This document shows positions 47,207-59,423 of a stretch of 64,000 bases of DNA, in pieces. Position numbers and translations under genes: made by a program. The DNA is from Phytoactinopolyspora limicola (GTDB lineage Bacteria; Actinomycetota; Actinomycetes; Jiangellales; Jiangellaceae). Each line of letters opens with the position of its first letter. The stretch's first letter is position 1. Location of the stretch: positions 1-64,000 of the forward strand of contig NZ_JAAOEN010000015.1 in assembly GCF_011320225.1 (NCBI RefSeq), given 5' to 3'. The notes under the pieces are model-generated. The model was given only the letters and a program-made list of their open reading frames with translations. It was not told the origin of the DNA and ran no database searches.

Positions 47207-47989
47207 ATGCAGCGGTTCAGAGACCGGGTCGTTTTTGTCACCGGTGGTGCCCGGGGGATTGGCCGGGCGATCGCCCGTCGCCTGATCGAGGAGGGGGCAC
47301 ACGTCGTCATCGCCGACGTCGACGGTGCCGTGGCCGAGGAGACCGCGGGTGCGCTGGGCGACACCGCCGCCGCCGTGTCGTGCGACGTCCGCGACGTGGA
47401 GTCGGTGAACGCCGCCATCGCCACGACGATGGACCGTTTCGGCCGGCTCGACACCCTGGTCAACAACGTCGGCATCAATGGCGGGCCGCCGTTCGAGGAG
47501 TTGACCGATGCGGACTGGGACGAGCAGGTCGACCCGACCCTGTATGGAGCCGTTCGCTGTATCAAAGCGGCCCTGCCCGCCCTCGTCGCGGCGCCCCATG
47601 GCGGCGCGGTCGTGTCGGTTGGCTCCGTCAACGGGTTGGCGGCCTTCGGCAGCATTCCCTATTCCGCGGCGAAGGCGGGACTAGTCAACCTGACGCAGAA
47701 CCTGGCCATCCGCTACGGACCGCAGGGAGTGCGGTTCAACCTGGTGGCGCCGGGAACGGTGCGCACCCGGGCATGGGAAGGATGGCTGCGAGACAGCCCT
47801 GGGCTACAGGCCCGCCTCGACCAGCTGTACCCACTCGGGCGCATCGGTGAACCGGCCGACATCGCCGCGGCTGTCGCCTACCTCGCCTCGGACGACGCCT
47901 CATGGGTCACCGGCACGGTGCTTCGCGTCGACGGCGGACTCCTCGCCGGCGTCCCCGGCTTCCTGGCCGCGCTCGACGAGCCCGAGTAG
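47207..47989 (+). CDS. Classical short-chain dehydrogenase/reductase
   Basis: 260 residues. NAD(P)-dependent oxidoreductase: TGGARGIGRAIARRL (cofactor loop), CDVRDVESV, NNVGING, SVGSVNGLAAFG with catalytic Ser, YSAAK catalytic pair, and the C-terminal DDASWVTGTVLRVDGG. ATG with GGAGGG ten bases upstream. Substrate not identifiable. Lies between the divergent NAD(P)-binding gene and mfd. Confidence 0.9.
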   Translation: MQRFRDRVVFVTGGARGIGRAIARRLIEEGAHVVIADVDGAVAEETAGALGDTAAAVSCDVRDVESVNAAIATTMDRFGRLDTLVNNVGINGGPPFEELTDADWDEQVDPTLYGAVRCIKAALPALVAAPHGGAVVSVGSVNGLAAFGSIPYSAAKAGLVNLTQNLAIRYGPQGVRFNLVAPGTVRTRAWEGWLRDSPGLQARLDQLYPLGRIGEPADIAAAVAYLASDDASWVTGTVLRVDGGLLAGVPGFLAALDEPE

Positions 47990-48163
47990 TCAGTGGCGCC
48001 GCCCGACAGGCACGGGCACCATCCACGGTGAACGACGTAAGATGAGCCGGGTACCCCAGCCGCGCGGCATTCGGGGCCACCTCAGCGCGCCCGGTGCCCG
48101 CCGCAGCCCGCGCCCAGAAGCCGGCGTCAACCGCATCCACCACCCCCACGGACATCGAGGACC

Positions 48164-51775
<3,612 letters not shown>

Positions 51776-51778
51776 CGT

Positions 51779-52310
51779 TGTGCACCTGATCTCCGTTTTG
51801 ACGCCTGATCGTTCTTGTGGCGACGATCAGGTGCACGGTGGGCGGCGACGGCCAGTGTCGACGTGCGGTAGCGGCGTCTGATCGTCTCCACGATGTGAGA
51901 CGCTCGGCGATCAGATGCGCAAACCGTCGTATGACGTCCGGTAGTGCATCTGATCGGGTCGGGGCAGCACCGTGCTATTCGGATGCGGCGTTGCAATCGG
52001 ATGCGGCGTTCGTCTGCGGGGCGGACGCGGCGGTGGGGTGCGGGGCGCCGGGGCCGCCGACTCGCCCAGGGTGCTGTCCGGGGCTCACCCGGGGGTAGCC
52101 GAATGCCAGGGCCCGGGGTGGTGCGTTGACGGCCTCCACAATTGCGACATTTCATCCACCACAACAAGCGGTCAGCGCACCAAGCCTTCGGCCGAGGGTC
52201 CTGCCCTCGTTCACAACGGGCACCCGCGAGCCCTGCACATCCGCCTAGCGCCCACCGCGACACGATCAGATGCACTACCGGACGCCAGGCGACGGTTCAC
52301 GCATCTGATC
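51779..52310. repeat. Second, partly truncated foldback element
   Basis: The left arm (51779-51961) is clearly homologous to the arms of the element at 39563. The ~295-bp loop is homologous to the loop of that element in the reverse orientation: GCACYGTGYT...CGGATGCGGCG, and CGTTGACGG-CTCCAC, are shared. The right arm survives only for ~53 bp (52258-52310). Both arms carry GTAGTGCATCTG where the first element has GTAGCGCATCTG in both arms. The rest of the gap to 52383 shows nothing else. Confidence 0.88.
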
Positions 52311-52383
52311 ATGTCGGCGGAAGCCGGGCAGGCGTGCCGTATTCGCGCCGGTGATCGGCGGGCCGCCAATACCCACGCGAGCC

Positions 52384-53364
52384 CTAACCGGCCAGGGCAT
52401 CCCCCAGCGCGGTACGCATATAGAGCACGACCCGACCCACTCGGTGGGACACCACCAGTCCGGCGTCCCGCATGACGGTGAGGTGTTGGGAGACGCCGCC
52501 AGGGGTGAGAGCGGTACGTCGAGCGAGATCGGCGGTCGACGCCGGCGCACTCAGCTCGACGAGGAGCCGAGCTCGTGACCGGCCGACGACGGCTCGTAGG
52601 GCCTCCGGTGCCGGTGTGCCCTGCTCCCAAAGGGTGGCGACGCCCCGCGCCGGATAACGTAGGACTGGCTGCCAGGGCTGGCTCGTCTTCGACGCCACTC
52701 GCGGCCAGACGAACACCGACGGCACCAGCACTAGTCCGCGTCCCTCCAGCCGTCGAGCGTCGGACACCAATGGATGTGCGACCGTCAGCACGTCATCTTC
52801 CCAGCGGATAGCCGGATCGAGTTCGTTGAGCAGCCGTTGTGCCCCGCCGTCGGCCATCGCGCGAGCTCGATAGAGCACGTCGCCTTCGAGCAGGCTGCTG
52901 ATCCGGGTCCAGTCCGGTTCGATGGCCAGCGTCCAGTAGGTCTCGATCGCCGAGCTGAGGGTGGCCAGGCCGGTCGCTGGATGATCGGTGAGCTGGTCGG
53001 CGAGCGGTATGTTGTGCGGCTCCGGGTGGACCCGGCGTAGGGCCTCGATCGACGACCGGACCTTAGCCGCCGGCGTGTCGCGGAGTGCGGCCAACTCGCT
53101 GGCGAGGTCGGGTGTGGGGGTTGTGGGGGTGGGGGCCAGGAAACCCGGCAGGTGGTGTGGGTGCGGCGGGACGAGGCTGGTGAACGGTTGGACGTCGGTG
53201 AGCGAGGTCGCCAATCGTCGTTGGGTCCGGGTGACCCAGGGAAGGTGCAACGCGTGTGCCGCCGGCCTCTGTAAGGTGCGGACGCTGGCGACCGCCTCCC
53301 ATAACGGTGAGAAGGCCAGCCGGGTCGCCGCCAGGTCCTGTGGTGTGAAGGCGAGCTCGAGCAT
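52384..53364 (-). CDS. ArsR-type winged-helix regulator with DUF5937-like N-terminus
   Basis: 326 residues. The C-terminal ~80 residues are an ArsR-like winged helix (LVELSAPASTADLARRTAL, GGVSQHLTVMRDAGLV, GRVVLYMRT). The ~240-residue N-terminal domain, starting LELAFTPQDLAATRLAFSPLWE, matches my recollection of the actinobacterial DUF5937 regulators. It is divergent from an MFS transporter gene, its likely target. An inverted repeat (53465-53484) lies in the shared promoter. Confidence 0.87.
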   Translation of the reverse strand: MLELAFTPQDLAATRLAFSPLWEAVASVRTLQRPAAHALHLPWVTRTQRRLATSLTDVQPFTSLVPPHPHHLPGFLAPTPTTPTPDLASELAALRDTPAAKVRSSIEALRRVHPEPHNIPLADQLTDHPATGLATLSSAIETYWTLAIEPDWTRISSLLEGDVLYRARAMADGGAQRLLNELDPAIRWEDDVLTVAHPLVSDARRLEGRGLVLVPSVFVWPRVASKTSQPWQPVLRYPARGVATLWEQGTPAPEALRAVVGRSRARLLVELSAPASTADLARRTALTPGGVSQHLTVMRDAGLVVSHRVGRVVLYMRTALGDALAG

Positions 53365-53389
53365 GACAGATCCCCAAGGGTGTCCCCTC

Positions 53390-53445
53390 CCATGATCATT
53401 GGCTTCTGGCTACCGGATCCGGTAGCCAAAAGCCAATGATCATGG
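53390..53445. repeat. 56-bp palindrome (CCATGATCAT family) in a divergent promoter region
   Basis: Arms pair with a single mismatch around a GGATCC centre (53417/53418). It is the sister of the palindrome at 46363-46438. Where that one has GAC/GTC in the stem, this has GGC/GCC, a compensatory A-T to G-C change. Unlike a terminator it sits between two gene starts, so a dispersed element is more likely. Confidence 0.9.
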
Positions 53446-53464
53446 AGGGAGGCGGTTGCTAGAT

Positions 53465-53484
53465 GATTTAGTTGAGTCTAAATC
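53465..53484 (+). promoter_or_regulatory. Candidate operator of the MFS transporter
   Basis: GATTTAG-TTGAGT-CTAAATC is a perfect 7-bp-arm inverted repeat 40 bp before the MFS start, followed by TATATC, a possible -10 box. Placement fits an ArsR-type repressor site. Confidence 0.55.
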
Positions 53485-53523
53485 TATATCGCACGGCGGC
53501 GCGGGGATCGATGGTTGAGAACC

Positions 53524-54780
53524 ATGGTGACCACCGAGGCCGCGCCAGCCCGTACGCTGTTCGGCGATCCCGCATTCCGGCTGCTGTTCGCCGCCGCCGC
53601 GAGCCGGCTCGGCGTCCAGGTGGGCTACCTCGCCGTTCCGCTGGTGGCCGTGTCGGCGCTGGACGCTTCGCCTGGCCAGGTCGGGTTGCTGGCGACGCTG
53701 AGCACTGCCGCGTTCCTGCTCATCGGACTTCCGGCGGGTGCATGGGTCGACCGAGTCCGACGTCGCGGCGTGATGATCGTCGCCGACGTCGTGCGGGCCG
53801 TACTGTTGGGATCGGTCCCCGTCGCCTGGACGATGGACACGTTGACCCTCCCTCATCTATACGTGGTGGTGTTCGTCGCCGGGATCGGCACCGTCTTCTT
53901 CGACGTAGCCGCCCAGAGCTATCTCCCCCACGTCGTCGGCCGCGATCGGCTCGTCAGCGCCAACTCCGCCCTCCACAGTTTCGACGCGGTCGCCAATATC
54001 GCCGGGCGCGGCGGCGCCGGCTACCTCGTCCAATGGGCTACCGCACCGATCGCACTGGTGGTCACCGCCGTTGGATACGTGGCGTCCGGGCTGCTCTTGG
54101 CCGGTATCGGCAAACGCGAGCCAGCGCCCCGGCCGGACCGTGAGCACGGACTCTGGCGCCAGGTCGGTGAAGGACTCGGATTCGTGCTCCGCCACCCCAT
54201 CCTGCGGCCGGCAGCGATGGCCGGTGCGGCGACCAACTTCGGCATGCAGATGTGTCTGACGATGCTTCCGGTCGTCATCGTCAGCGACCTCGGACTGGCC
54301 GAAGGAAGGTTCGGTCTGTTCCTCGCGATGGGTGGCGTCGGTGCACTGCTCGGTGCCCTGACCGCACGAAGGCTTGGTGCTGTGCTCGGCCTGGGACGGA
54401 TGTTGTGGCTGCTGGGTGCAGCCGTCGCGCCGGCGGCGGCGTTCGTGCCCATGCTGGATCACGGCTCCGCTTTCTGGGTGGCGGCGGCCGGATGGTCGGT
54501 GCTGGCCTACAAGGTGGGTGTCGACAACGTCGTACTCGTCAGTTTCCGACAACGCGTCACCCCCGATGGCCTGCTCGGCCGCCAGAACGCGACCATGCGG
54601 TTCCTGCTGACCGGAGCGCTCGCGTTGGGCGCCGCTGCCTCAGGTGCCATCGGCGAAGTGGTCAGCGCGCGGGCGGCGCTGTGGGCCGGAGTGGTGGTCC
54701 TTGCCTTCGCCTGGGCGCCGCTGTTCTTCTCGCCGGTCCGCAGGCTCCGCGAGCTGCCCGAGTCGGCCGAGAAGGTCTAG
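53524..54780 (+). CDS. MFS transporter
   Basis: 418 residues with twelve hydrophobic segments. MFS efflux-type permease of the actinobacterial MFS_3 (enterobactin exporter-like) kind: LFGDPAFRLLFAAAASRLG at the N-terminus, the loop motif GAWVDRVRRRGVMIVAD between helices 2 and 3, and FRQRVTPDGLLGRQNATMRF in the second half. ATG at 53524; a TTG three codons earlier is possible. Divergent from the ArsR-type regulator, so regulated efflux is the best guess. Confidence 0.9.
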   Translation: MVTTEAAPARTLFGDPAFRLLFAAAASRLGVQVGYLAVPLVAVSALDASPGQVGLLATLSTAAFLLIGLPAGAWVDRVRRRGVMIVADVVRAVLLGSVPVAWTMDTLTLPHLYVVVFVAGIGTVFFDVAAQSYLPHVVGRDRLVSANSALHSFDAVANIAGRGGAGYLVQWATAPIALVVTAVGYVASGLLLAGIGKREPAPRPDREHGLWRQVGEGLGFVLRHPILRPAAMAGAATNFGMQMCLTMLPVVIVSDLGLAEGRFGLFLAMGGVGALLGALTARRLGAVLGLGRMLWLLGAAVAPAAAFVPMLDHGSAFWVAAAGWSVLAYKVGVDNVVLVSFRQRVTPDGLLGRQNATMRFLLTGALALGAAASGAIGEVVSARAALWAGVVVLAFAWAPLFFSPVRRLRELPESAEKV

Positions 54781-54920
54781 AACCGTGGGCGGGCTGGATG
54801 GTGGACCTAGGCTCGGCGCCGAGGCCGCGAAGGGTGGTTCGCATGACCTCTGAGCGGAGTTCGCCGGCCTGGTGAGTAGGATGCCCAGTGGCCCGTTTCG
54901 ACGTTTGAGAAGGAACAGCT

Positions 54921-55559
54921 GTGTCGACCTTTCGTCGCGTCCTGACCGTGTCCGCCGCCGCGGCCGTCGTCGCCGTGCTGCCGGCCTGTGACCCGGACCA
55001 GGTCGGTATGGCCGTGTCGGTGGGTGACTCCCGCTTGAGTGTGTCCGACCTGCAGGACCGGGTCACCGAGATCGTCGAGTCGCGTAACACCGCCATCGAT
55101 GAACTCGAACTGCCGCTGCCGGCGCTCGACCCCGGGGGCGACCTCGCCGAGCTGCAACGTCAGGAGCTGAGCCGCTGGATCAACCGGGAGGTCTACCAGG
55201 CGGCCGGTCGTGAGCAAGACGTCACCATCCATGAGTCCGAAGTTGACGCTTTCCTCGACGAATTCGCTGCCGGGTTCCCCGATAGCGACATCACTCCCTT
55301 CCTCGCCGAGCAGGGCTACACCGAAGACTCGGTCCGGGACGACGTACAGGTGGCGCTCATCGCCGAGCGGCTCACCCAGGTGTTAGGCAGCCAGGCCGAG
55401 GTCCAGCTGTTGCTGCAGGACACCGTCGAGCGAATCGGCGTCGACGTTAGCCCTCGGTACGGCACGTGGGGGATCGATGGCCTCGAGCCCGGCACCGGGT
55501 CGGTGTCGGTACCGGTTGACGAGGACCACCTGGATGATGGTGGACTCCACGACCACTGA
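54921..55559 (+). CDS. SurA-like lipoprotein
   Basis: 212 residues. Exported lipoprotein: signal peptide followed by lipobox VLPAC (Cys ~23). The remainder is a SurA/PrsA N-terminal-type chaperone domain (AVSVGDSRLSVSDLQDRVTEIVE, INREVYQAAGREQDVTIHESEVDAFLDEFA). No PpiC isomerase domain is present. GTG start with AAGGAA upstream. A gene of this type between mfd and mazG is standard in actinobacteria. Overlaps mazG by about 26 bp. Confidence 0.88.
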   Translation: MSTFRRVLTVSAAAAVVAVLPACDPDQVGMAVSVGDSRLSVSDLQDRVTEIVESRNTAIDELELPLPALDPGGDLAELQRQELSRWINREVYQAAGREQDVTIHESEVDAFLDEFAAGFPDSDITPFLAEQGYTEDSVRDDVQVALIAERLTQVLGSQAEVQLLLQDTVERIGVDVSPRYGTWGIDGLEPGTGSVSVPVDEDHLDDGGLHDH

Positions 55560-56229
55560 CCAGCCCGTCCCTGACCAGTCGGCCCCGGGTCACCGGCTGT
55601 TGGAGTTGGTCGCGGTCATGGACCGGCTGCGATCCCCCGGCGGTTGCCCGTGGGATGCCGAACAGACTCACCGCAGCCTCGCCACGTATCTGCTCGAGGA
55701 GACGTACGAGACGCTCGAGGCGATCGAGGCAGGTGACGACACCGACCTCCGCGAGGAACTTGGCGACCTGTTACTGCAGGTCATCTTCCACGCACGGATC
55801 GCGGAGGAGCGCGATGCCGAAGCGTGGTCGATCGACGACGTGGCTGGTGGCATCGCGGCGAAACTGATCCGTCGGCACCCGCATGTGTTCGGCGACGTCG
55901 AGGCGCCGACCGCGGCCCACGTCGAGGGCCGCTGGGAAGCGATGAAGCGTGTCGAGAAGCAACGCACGTCAGCCGTCGACGGCGTTCCGTTGGCGCAGCC
56001 TGCGTTGTCGTTGGCGACCAAGCTCATGCATCGGGTGGAGCGCTCCGATGTCGAGGTGAGCCTGCCGGACGCGGATGTGCCGGAGCTGGCCGACGCCGAT
56101 GACGTCGGTAACCATCTCATGGCTGTGGTGGCGGCCGCCCGGTCGGTGGGTGTGGACCCCGAGCAGGCGCTGCGGGACGCCACCCGTCGCTACGTCGCCG
56201 CGGTTCACGAAGCCGAGTCCGCTCTCTAG
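55534..56229 (+). CDS. mazG: Nucleoside triphosphate pyrophosphohydrolase MazG
   Basis: 231 residues. It hydrolyses canonical and damaged NTPs to NMP and pyrophosphate. The MazG domain shows RLRSPGGCPWDAEQTHRSL, LLEETYETLEAIE and LREELGDLLLQVIFHARIAEE (EExxE...EExxD metal ligands), followed by a degenerate second half (ATKLMHRVER). The start is uncertain between ATG 55534, ATG 55537 and GTG 55540; GAGGA precedes 55534. Follows the lipoprotein gene with overlap. Confidence 0.92.
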   Translation: MMVDSTTTDQPVPDQSAPGHRLLELVAVMDRLRSPGGCPWDAEQTHRSLATYLLEETYETLEAIEAGDDTDLREELGDLLLQVIFHARIAEERDAEAWSIDDVAGGIAAKLIRRHPHVFGDVEAPTAAHVEGRWEAMKRVEKQRTSAVDGVPLAQPALSLATKLMHRVERSDVEVSLPDADVPELADADDVGNHLMAVVAAARSVGVDPEQALRDATRRYVAAVHEAESAL

Positions 56230-56255
56230 TCGGCCCGCTCGGAGATCTTTTCGTG

Positions 56256-57215
56256 TCAATCCGTCAGGGCGGCTCTCACCAGGTCGCGGAGATCGTCGTC
56301 CGGCACTGCCATGGCGTTGTCGGCGCGTAGCTGGATGGTGCCCTTGCTGGTCACGAGGTCCGGGTGGCGGGTTGTGAACCCGCCGTCGGTGCCCTGGCCC
56401 CAGCCGTAGACCGACACGCCGTGACGCCACACCCCGACATGAAGCCGGCGGCGACCAACCTTGTACGTGGGCATCTTGTACGACAGCGCAACCGTGGCGT
56501 CGGGGTGTGTCTGAAGGATCAGCCGGTGGACCCGGTCGAACAGCGGCCGCTGCTCGGCACCGATGGCATCGATGTATTCACGGACCGCGTCGTCGATCGC
56601 GCCGTAGAAGAATCGTTCGAGTGCGGGAGCGAGCGCCTTCGGGTCGACCATGTGCGTCTGTCCGGCTATGACCTGGCGTTCCGCTCGTGGGAGGCTGGCT
56701 GTGATAGCATCCGCGGCGCGGTCGAAGAAGTCGCCGCCACCGCCGACGAACGACTCCGAGCTTGCGCCTCCGGTGGCCACCAGCGTCGGCCTAGTGATGG
56801 TCGCCAGACGGGTAGCGGGCGGGTGGCCGTCTCCCAGACACGCCGCGTCGTCGGCGAGGTTGTACGGCACCTCATATACGGCGAGCCGGTCGACCGAGAC
56901 CCCGGCCGCCGCGGCCTCGAGCACCAGCGCACCCCCGGAAGAGATGCCATAGAGGTGCGCCCAGCCGCCAGCCTCGACGATCAGCTCCTGGATGTCCTCG
57001 ATCTCGCGGTCCACCGCGTAGGGAAGGGTGTCGTCGCTTTCGCCCCTGCCGCGCCGGTCGTAGTTGTACACCGTGAAGCTCTTGGCCAGCTCGGTGGCCA
57101 GCGGCGCGTTCTCCGACCGATCGACGAACGCACCACCCACGAGAACGATGGGCGGCCCGCTTCCTACTTGGTTGTAGGCAATCGACGTACCGTCGCTAGA
57201 CGTGATCCTGCCCAT
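56256..57215 (-). CDS. Alpha/beta hydrolase fused to a DUF1801 domain
   Basis: 319 residues. Residues ~1-200 are an alpha/beta hydrolase: SGPPIVLVGGAFVDRSE, YDRRGRGES, nucleophile elbow GISSGG (~residue 92), acid region TRPTLVATGG and catalytic-His candidate GQTHMVDP. The segment between LADDAACLGDGHPP and the acid strand is short, so the usual cap is missing. Residues ~205-319 match DUF1801 (EYIDAIGAEQRPLFDRVHRL ... YKMPTYKVG...GVWRHGVSVYG). The ATG at 57215 follows GAGGAGG. Joining these two domains is unusual; biological role unknown. Confidence 0.85.
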   Translation of the reverse strand: MGRITSSDGTSIAYNQVGSGPPIVLVGGAFVDRSENAPLATELAKSFTVYNYDRRGRGESDDTLPYAVDREIEDIQELIVEAGGWAHLYGISSGGALVLEAAAAGVSVDRLAVYEVPYNLADDAACLGDGHPPATRLATITRPTLVATGGASSESFVGGGGDFFDRAADAITASLPRAERQVIAGQTHMVDPKALAPALERFFYGAIDDAVREYIDAIGAEQRPLFDRVHRLILQTHPDATVALSYKMPTYKVGRRRLHVGVWRHGVSVYGWGQGTDGGFTTRHPDLVTSKGTIQLRADNAMAVPDDDLRDLVRAALTD

Positions 57216-57341
57216 CACTCGCCTCCTCGGGTTCCGTGGCGGGATCTGTCTCCATGGAAGGAGGACAACCACGGCGGTGGGAACTCATCGGTCGTCGGGT
57301 GCGAGCATCGTCCGTGCCAACAGCACCGCCGGCTGGTAGAG

Positions 57342-57603
57342 GATCAGATGTCGACGCTGGGCTATTTGCCGCTGGTGGCTACGGACACGCAGCATCTGAT
57401 CGCGTCGTCACAGCATATGGACACCTTTCGATCAGGTGCACGAGTCGACGTGTAGAGCCGCGTTGTGCATCTGATCGTTCTGGGTCCGGATCGCGAGATG
57501 GCGTCGGACGACGTTTCGGTTCGCCGACCAGCGACGTCGTCATCTCTTCCGCACCTGATCGTCGCCATGAGAACGATCAGGTGCGGAAACGGAGATCAGG
57601 TGA
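57342..57603. repeat. GATC-hairpin repeat element
   Basis: Contains eight GATC sites, seven inside GCAYCTGATC-like 10-mers or their complement. One hairpin is perfect: 57547-57562 pairs with 57573-57588 (16-bp stem, arm TTCCGCACCTGATCGT). It shares the end GGAGATCAGGTG with the foldback element at 39563 but lacks a homologous long loop. Fills most of the gap between the hydrolase promoter and the ABC exporter end. Confidence 0.82.
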
Positions 57604-57659
57604 CAAAGCGGGGTGGGCGACGTGTTGGGTGGTCTAGTGTTGCGGTCCGGCAGCCGACA

Positions 57660-59423
57660 CTACGGGCCGGGGTCGTGCTGGGCCGGGCGCCCGTGCCAAG
57701 ACTCCCACAGCGCGGCGTAGGCCTCGCCGTGCTTCACAAGCTCGTCGTGGCTACCCAACTCCGCGATCCGGCCAGCCTCGACGACGGCCACCCGGTCGGC
57801 GTCATGTGCGGTGTGCAGCCGGTGCGCGATGGCGATCACCGTGCGGTCTTTGAGAACTGCGGACAGCGAACGTTCCAGATGCCGGGCGGCGCGTGGATCG
57901 AGCAGAGACGTGGCCTCGTCGAGTACCAGTGTGTGTGGGTCGGCGAGCACGATGCGGGCGAGCGCGATCTGCTGAGCATGCGCCGGGCCGACGGGGTGCC
58001 CGCCGGAGCCCACCACCGTGTCGAGGCCATGGGGAAGGGTGTCTACCCATCCCAGGGCGTCGACGGCGTCCAGCGCACGCAGGAGTTCGTCGTCCGGTGC
58101 GGCCGGGGCCGCAAGCGCGAGGTTGTCACGCAACGTTCCGACGAACACGTGGTGCTCCTGGGTCACTAAGACCACCTCGCGGCGCAGCTGGTCGAGTTCG
58201 AGATCGACCAGCGGGACCCCACCCACCACGACTCGTCCGGTGCGGGGCGGGTGGATACCTGCGAGCAGCCGGCCGAGAGTGGACTTGCCGGCACCCGACG
58301 GGCCGACCATGGCCAGGCGTTCGCCGTGTGCCAGCCGCAGCGAGACGCCGTGTAGGACATCAAGGTCGTCGACGTAGGCGTAGCGGATGTCAGAGGCTGA
58401 GATGTCTTCGCCGTCGGGCTGCTGGCCGGTGGGGGTGCGGTCGTCCGGGATCTTGGCGATGCCGAAGACCCGGGCCAGCGACGATGTGCCGACCTGGAGT
58501 TCGTCGAGCCAGGAGACGAGCCGGTCAACCGGGTCGACGATCTGCACCATATACAGCACGACGGCAGTCAGCTGACCGACCGTGGCGTGGCCTTGGCCGA
58601 CGAGCCAGGCGCCCCAGGCCAGCGTGGTGGCTACCGGCAGCACATAAGACATCTCCGCGGTGGGAAACCACACGCTGCGCAGGAAGAGCGTGCGTCGCTC
58701 CGCGGCGTAGGCATCGGACAGGTCGAGTTCGGTCCGGCGGACGCGGACGTCGGCCAGGCTCAGCGTGTCGATGGTGCGGGCCCCATCGACGGTCTCGGTG
58801 ACCGCTCCGTTCAGCGTGGCATACGCGGCTCGCTCCCATAGGTAGGCGTCCCGGGCTCGCTTGAGATACCAGCGGGTGCCCACGTAGAGGAGCGGGACGC
58901 CGACGATGGCGCCGGCCGCGATCGCCGGCCCGGCGATGACCGCGGCAGCCAGCGTCAACACGGTGGTGACCAGAGCGACCAGGATCTCGGGTACGGCGAA
59001 TCTCACCGTGCGTGACAAGGCGTCGATGTCGCCGGTGGTCCGAGCGACGAGATCGCCCGTGCCGGCCCGCTCGACCGTGGACAGCGGCAACCCCAGCACA
59101 CGGCGGATGAAGGTCTCGCGTAGCTGGGCGAACACCTTTTCCCCGAGGATCAGCGACCGGCGGATGGCCGCGCGGGTGATGAGCGCTTGAGCAAGGATGA
59201 ATCCGGCCAGCATCAGGGCGAGCAGGTTCAGCCGGGCCGCGGTGGTTCCCTCGAGGACGGCGTCCACCATCCGCCCGAGAAGGAACGGGCCGGCCAGGCC
59301 GAGCGCCGCGGCCAGCACGTGTAGTGCCAGGGTGGCGCTGAGCGGGCGGCGGTGTTCGCGGAACAGCTGCCCCGCCTGTGATCTGACCTCGCCGGCGGTG
59401 GCGACGGGTAGTTGGGTGCTCAT
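57660..59423 (-). CDS. ABC exporter subunit with intact Walker A but degenerate signature
   Basis: 587 residues: six-helix membrane domain (~30-330) and ATPase domain. Walker A GPSGAGKST and Walker B LVLDEAT with the catalytic Glu are intact, and the switch histidine region AHRLHT is present. The signature loop LSGGQ is replaced by VGPAHAQQ. ATG overlaps the stop of the partner gene (ATGA). The partner has the reverse defects, so they should form a heterodimer with one competent ATP site. Substrate unknown. Confidence 0.92.
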   Translation of the reverse strand: MSTQLPVATAGEVRSQAGQLFREHRRPLSATLALHVLAAALGLAGPFLLGRMVDAVLEGTTAARLNLLALMLAGFILAQALITRAAIRRSLILGEKVFAQLRETFIRRVLGLPLSTVERAGTGDLVARTTGDIDALSRTVRFAVPEILVALVTTVLTLAAAVIAGPAIAAGAIVGVPLLYVGTRWYLKRARDAYLWERAAYATLNGAVTETVDGARTIDTLSLADVRVRRTELDLSDAYAAERRTLFLRSVWFPTAEMSYVLPVATTLAWGAWLVGQGHATVGQLTAVVLYMVQIVDPVDRLVSWLDELQVGTSSLARVFGIAKIPDDRTPTGQQPDGEDISASDIRYAYVDDLDVLHGVSLRLAHGERLAMVGPSGAGKSTLGRLLAGIHPPRTGRVVVGGVPLVDLELDQLRREVVLVTQEHHVFVGTLRDNLALAAPAAPDDELLRALDAVDALGWVDTLPHGLDTVVGSGGHPVGPAHAQQIALARIVLADPHTLVLDEATSLLDPRAARHLERSLSAVLKDRTVIAIAHRLHTAHDADRVAVVEAGRIAELGSHDELVKHGEAYAALWESWHGRPAQHDPGP

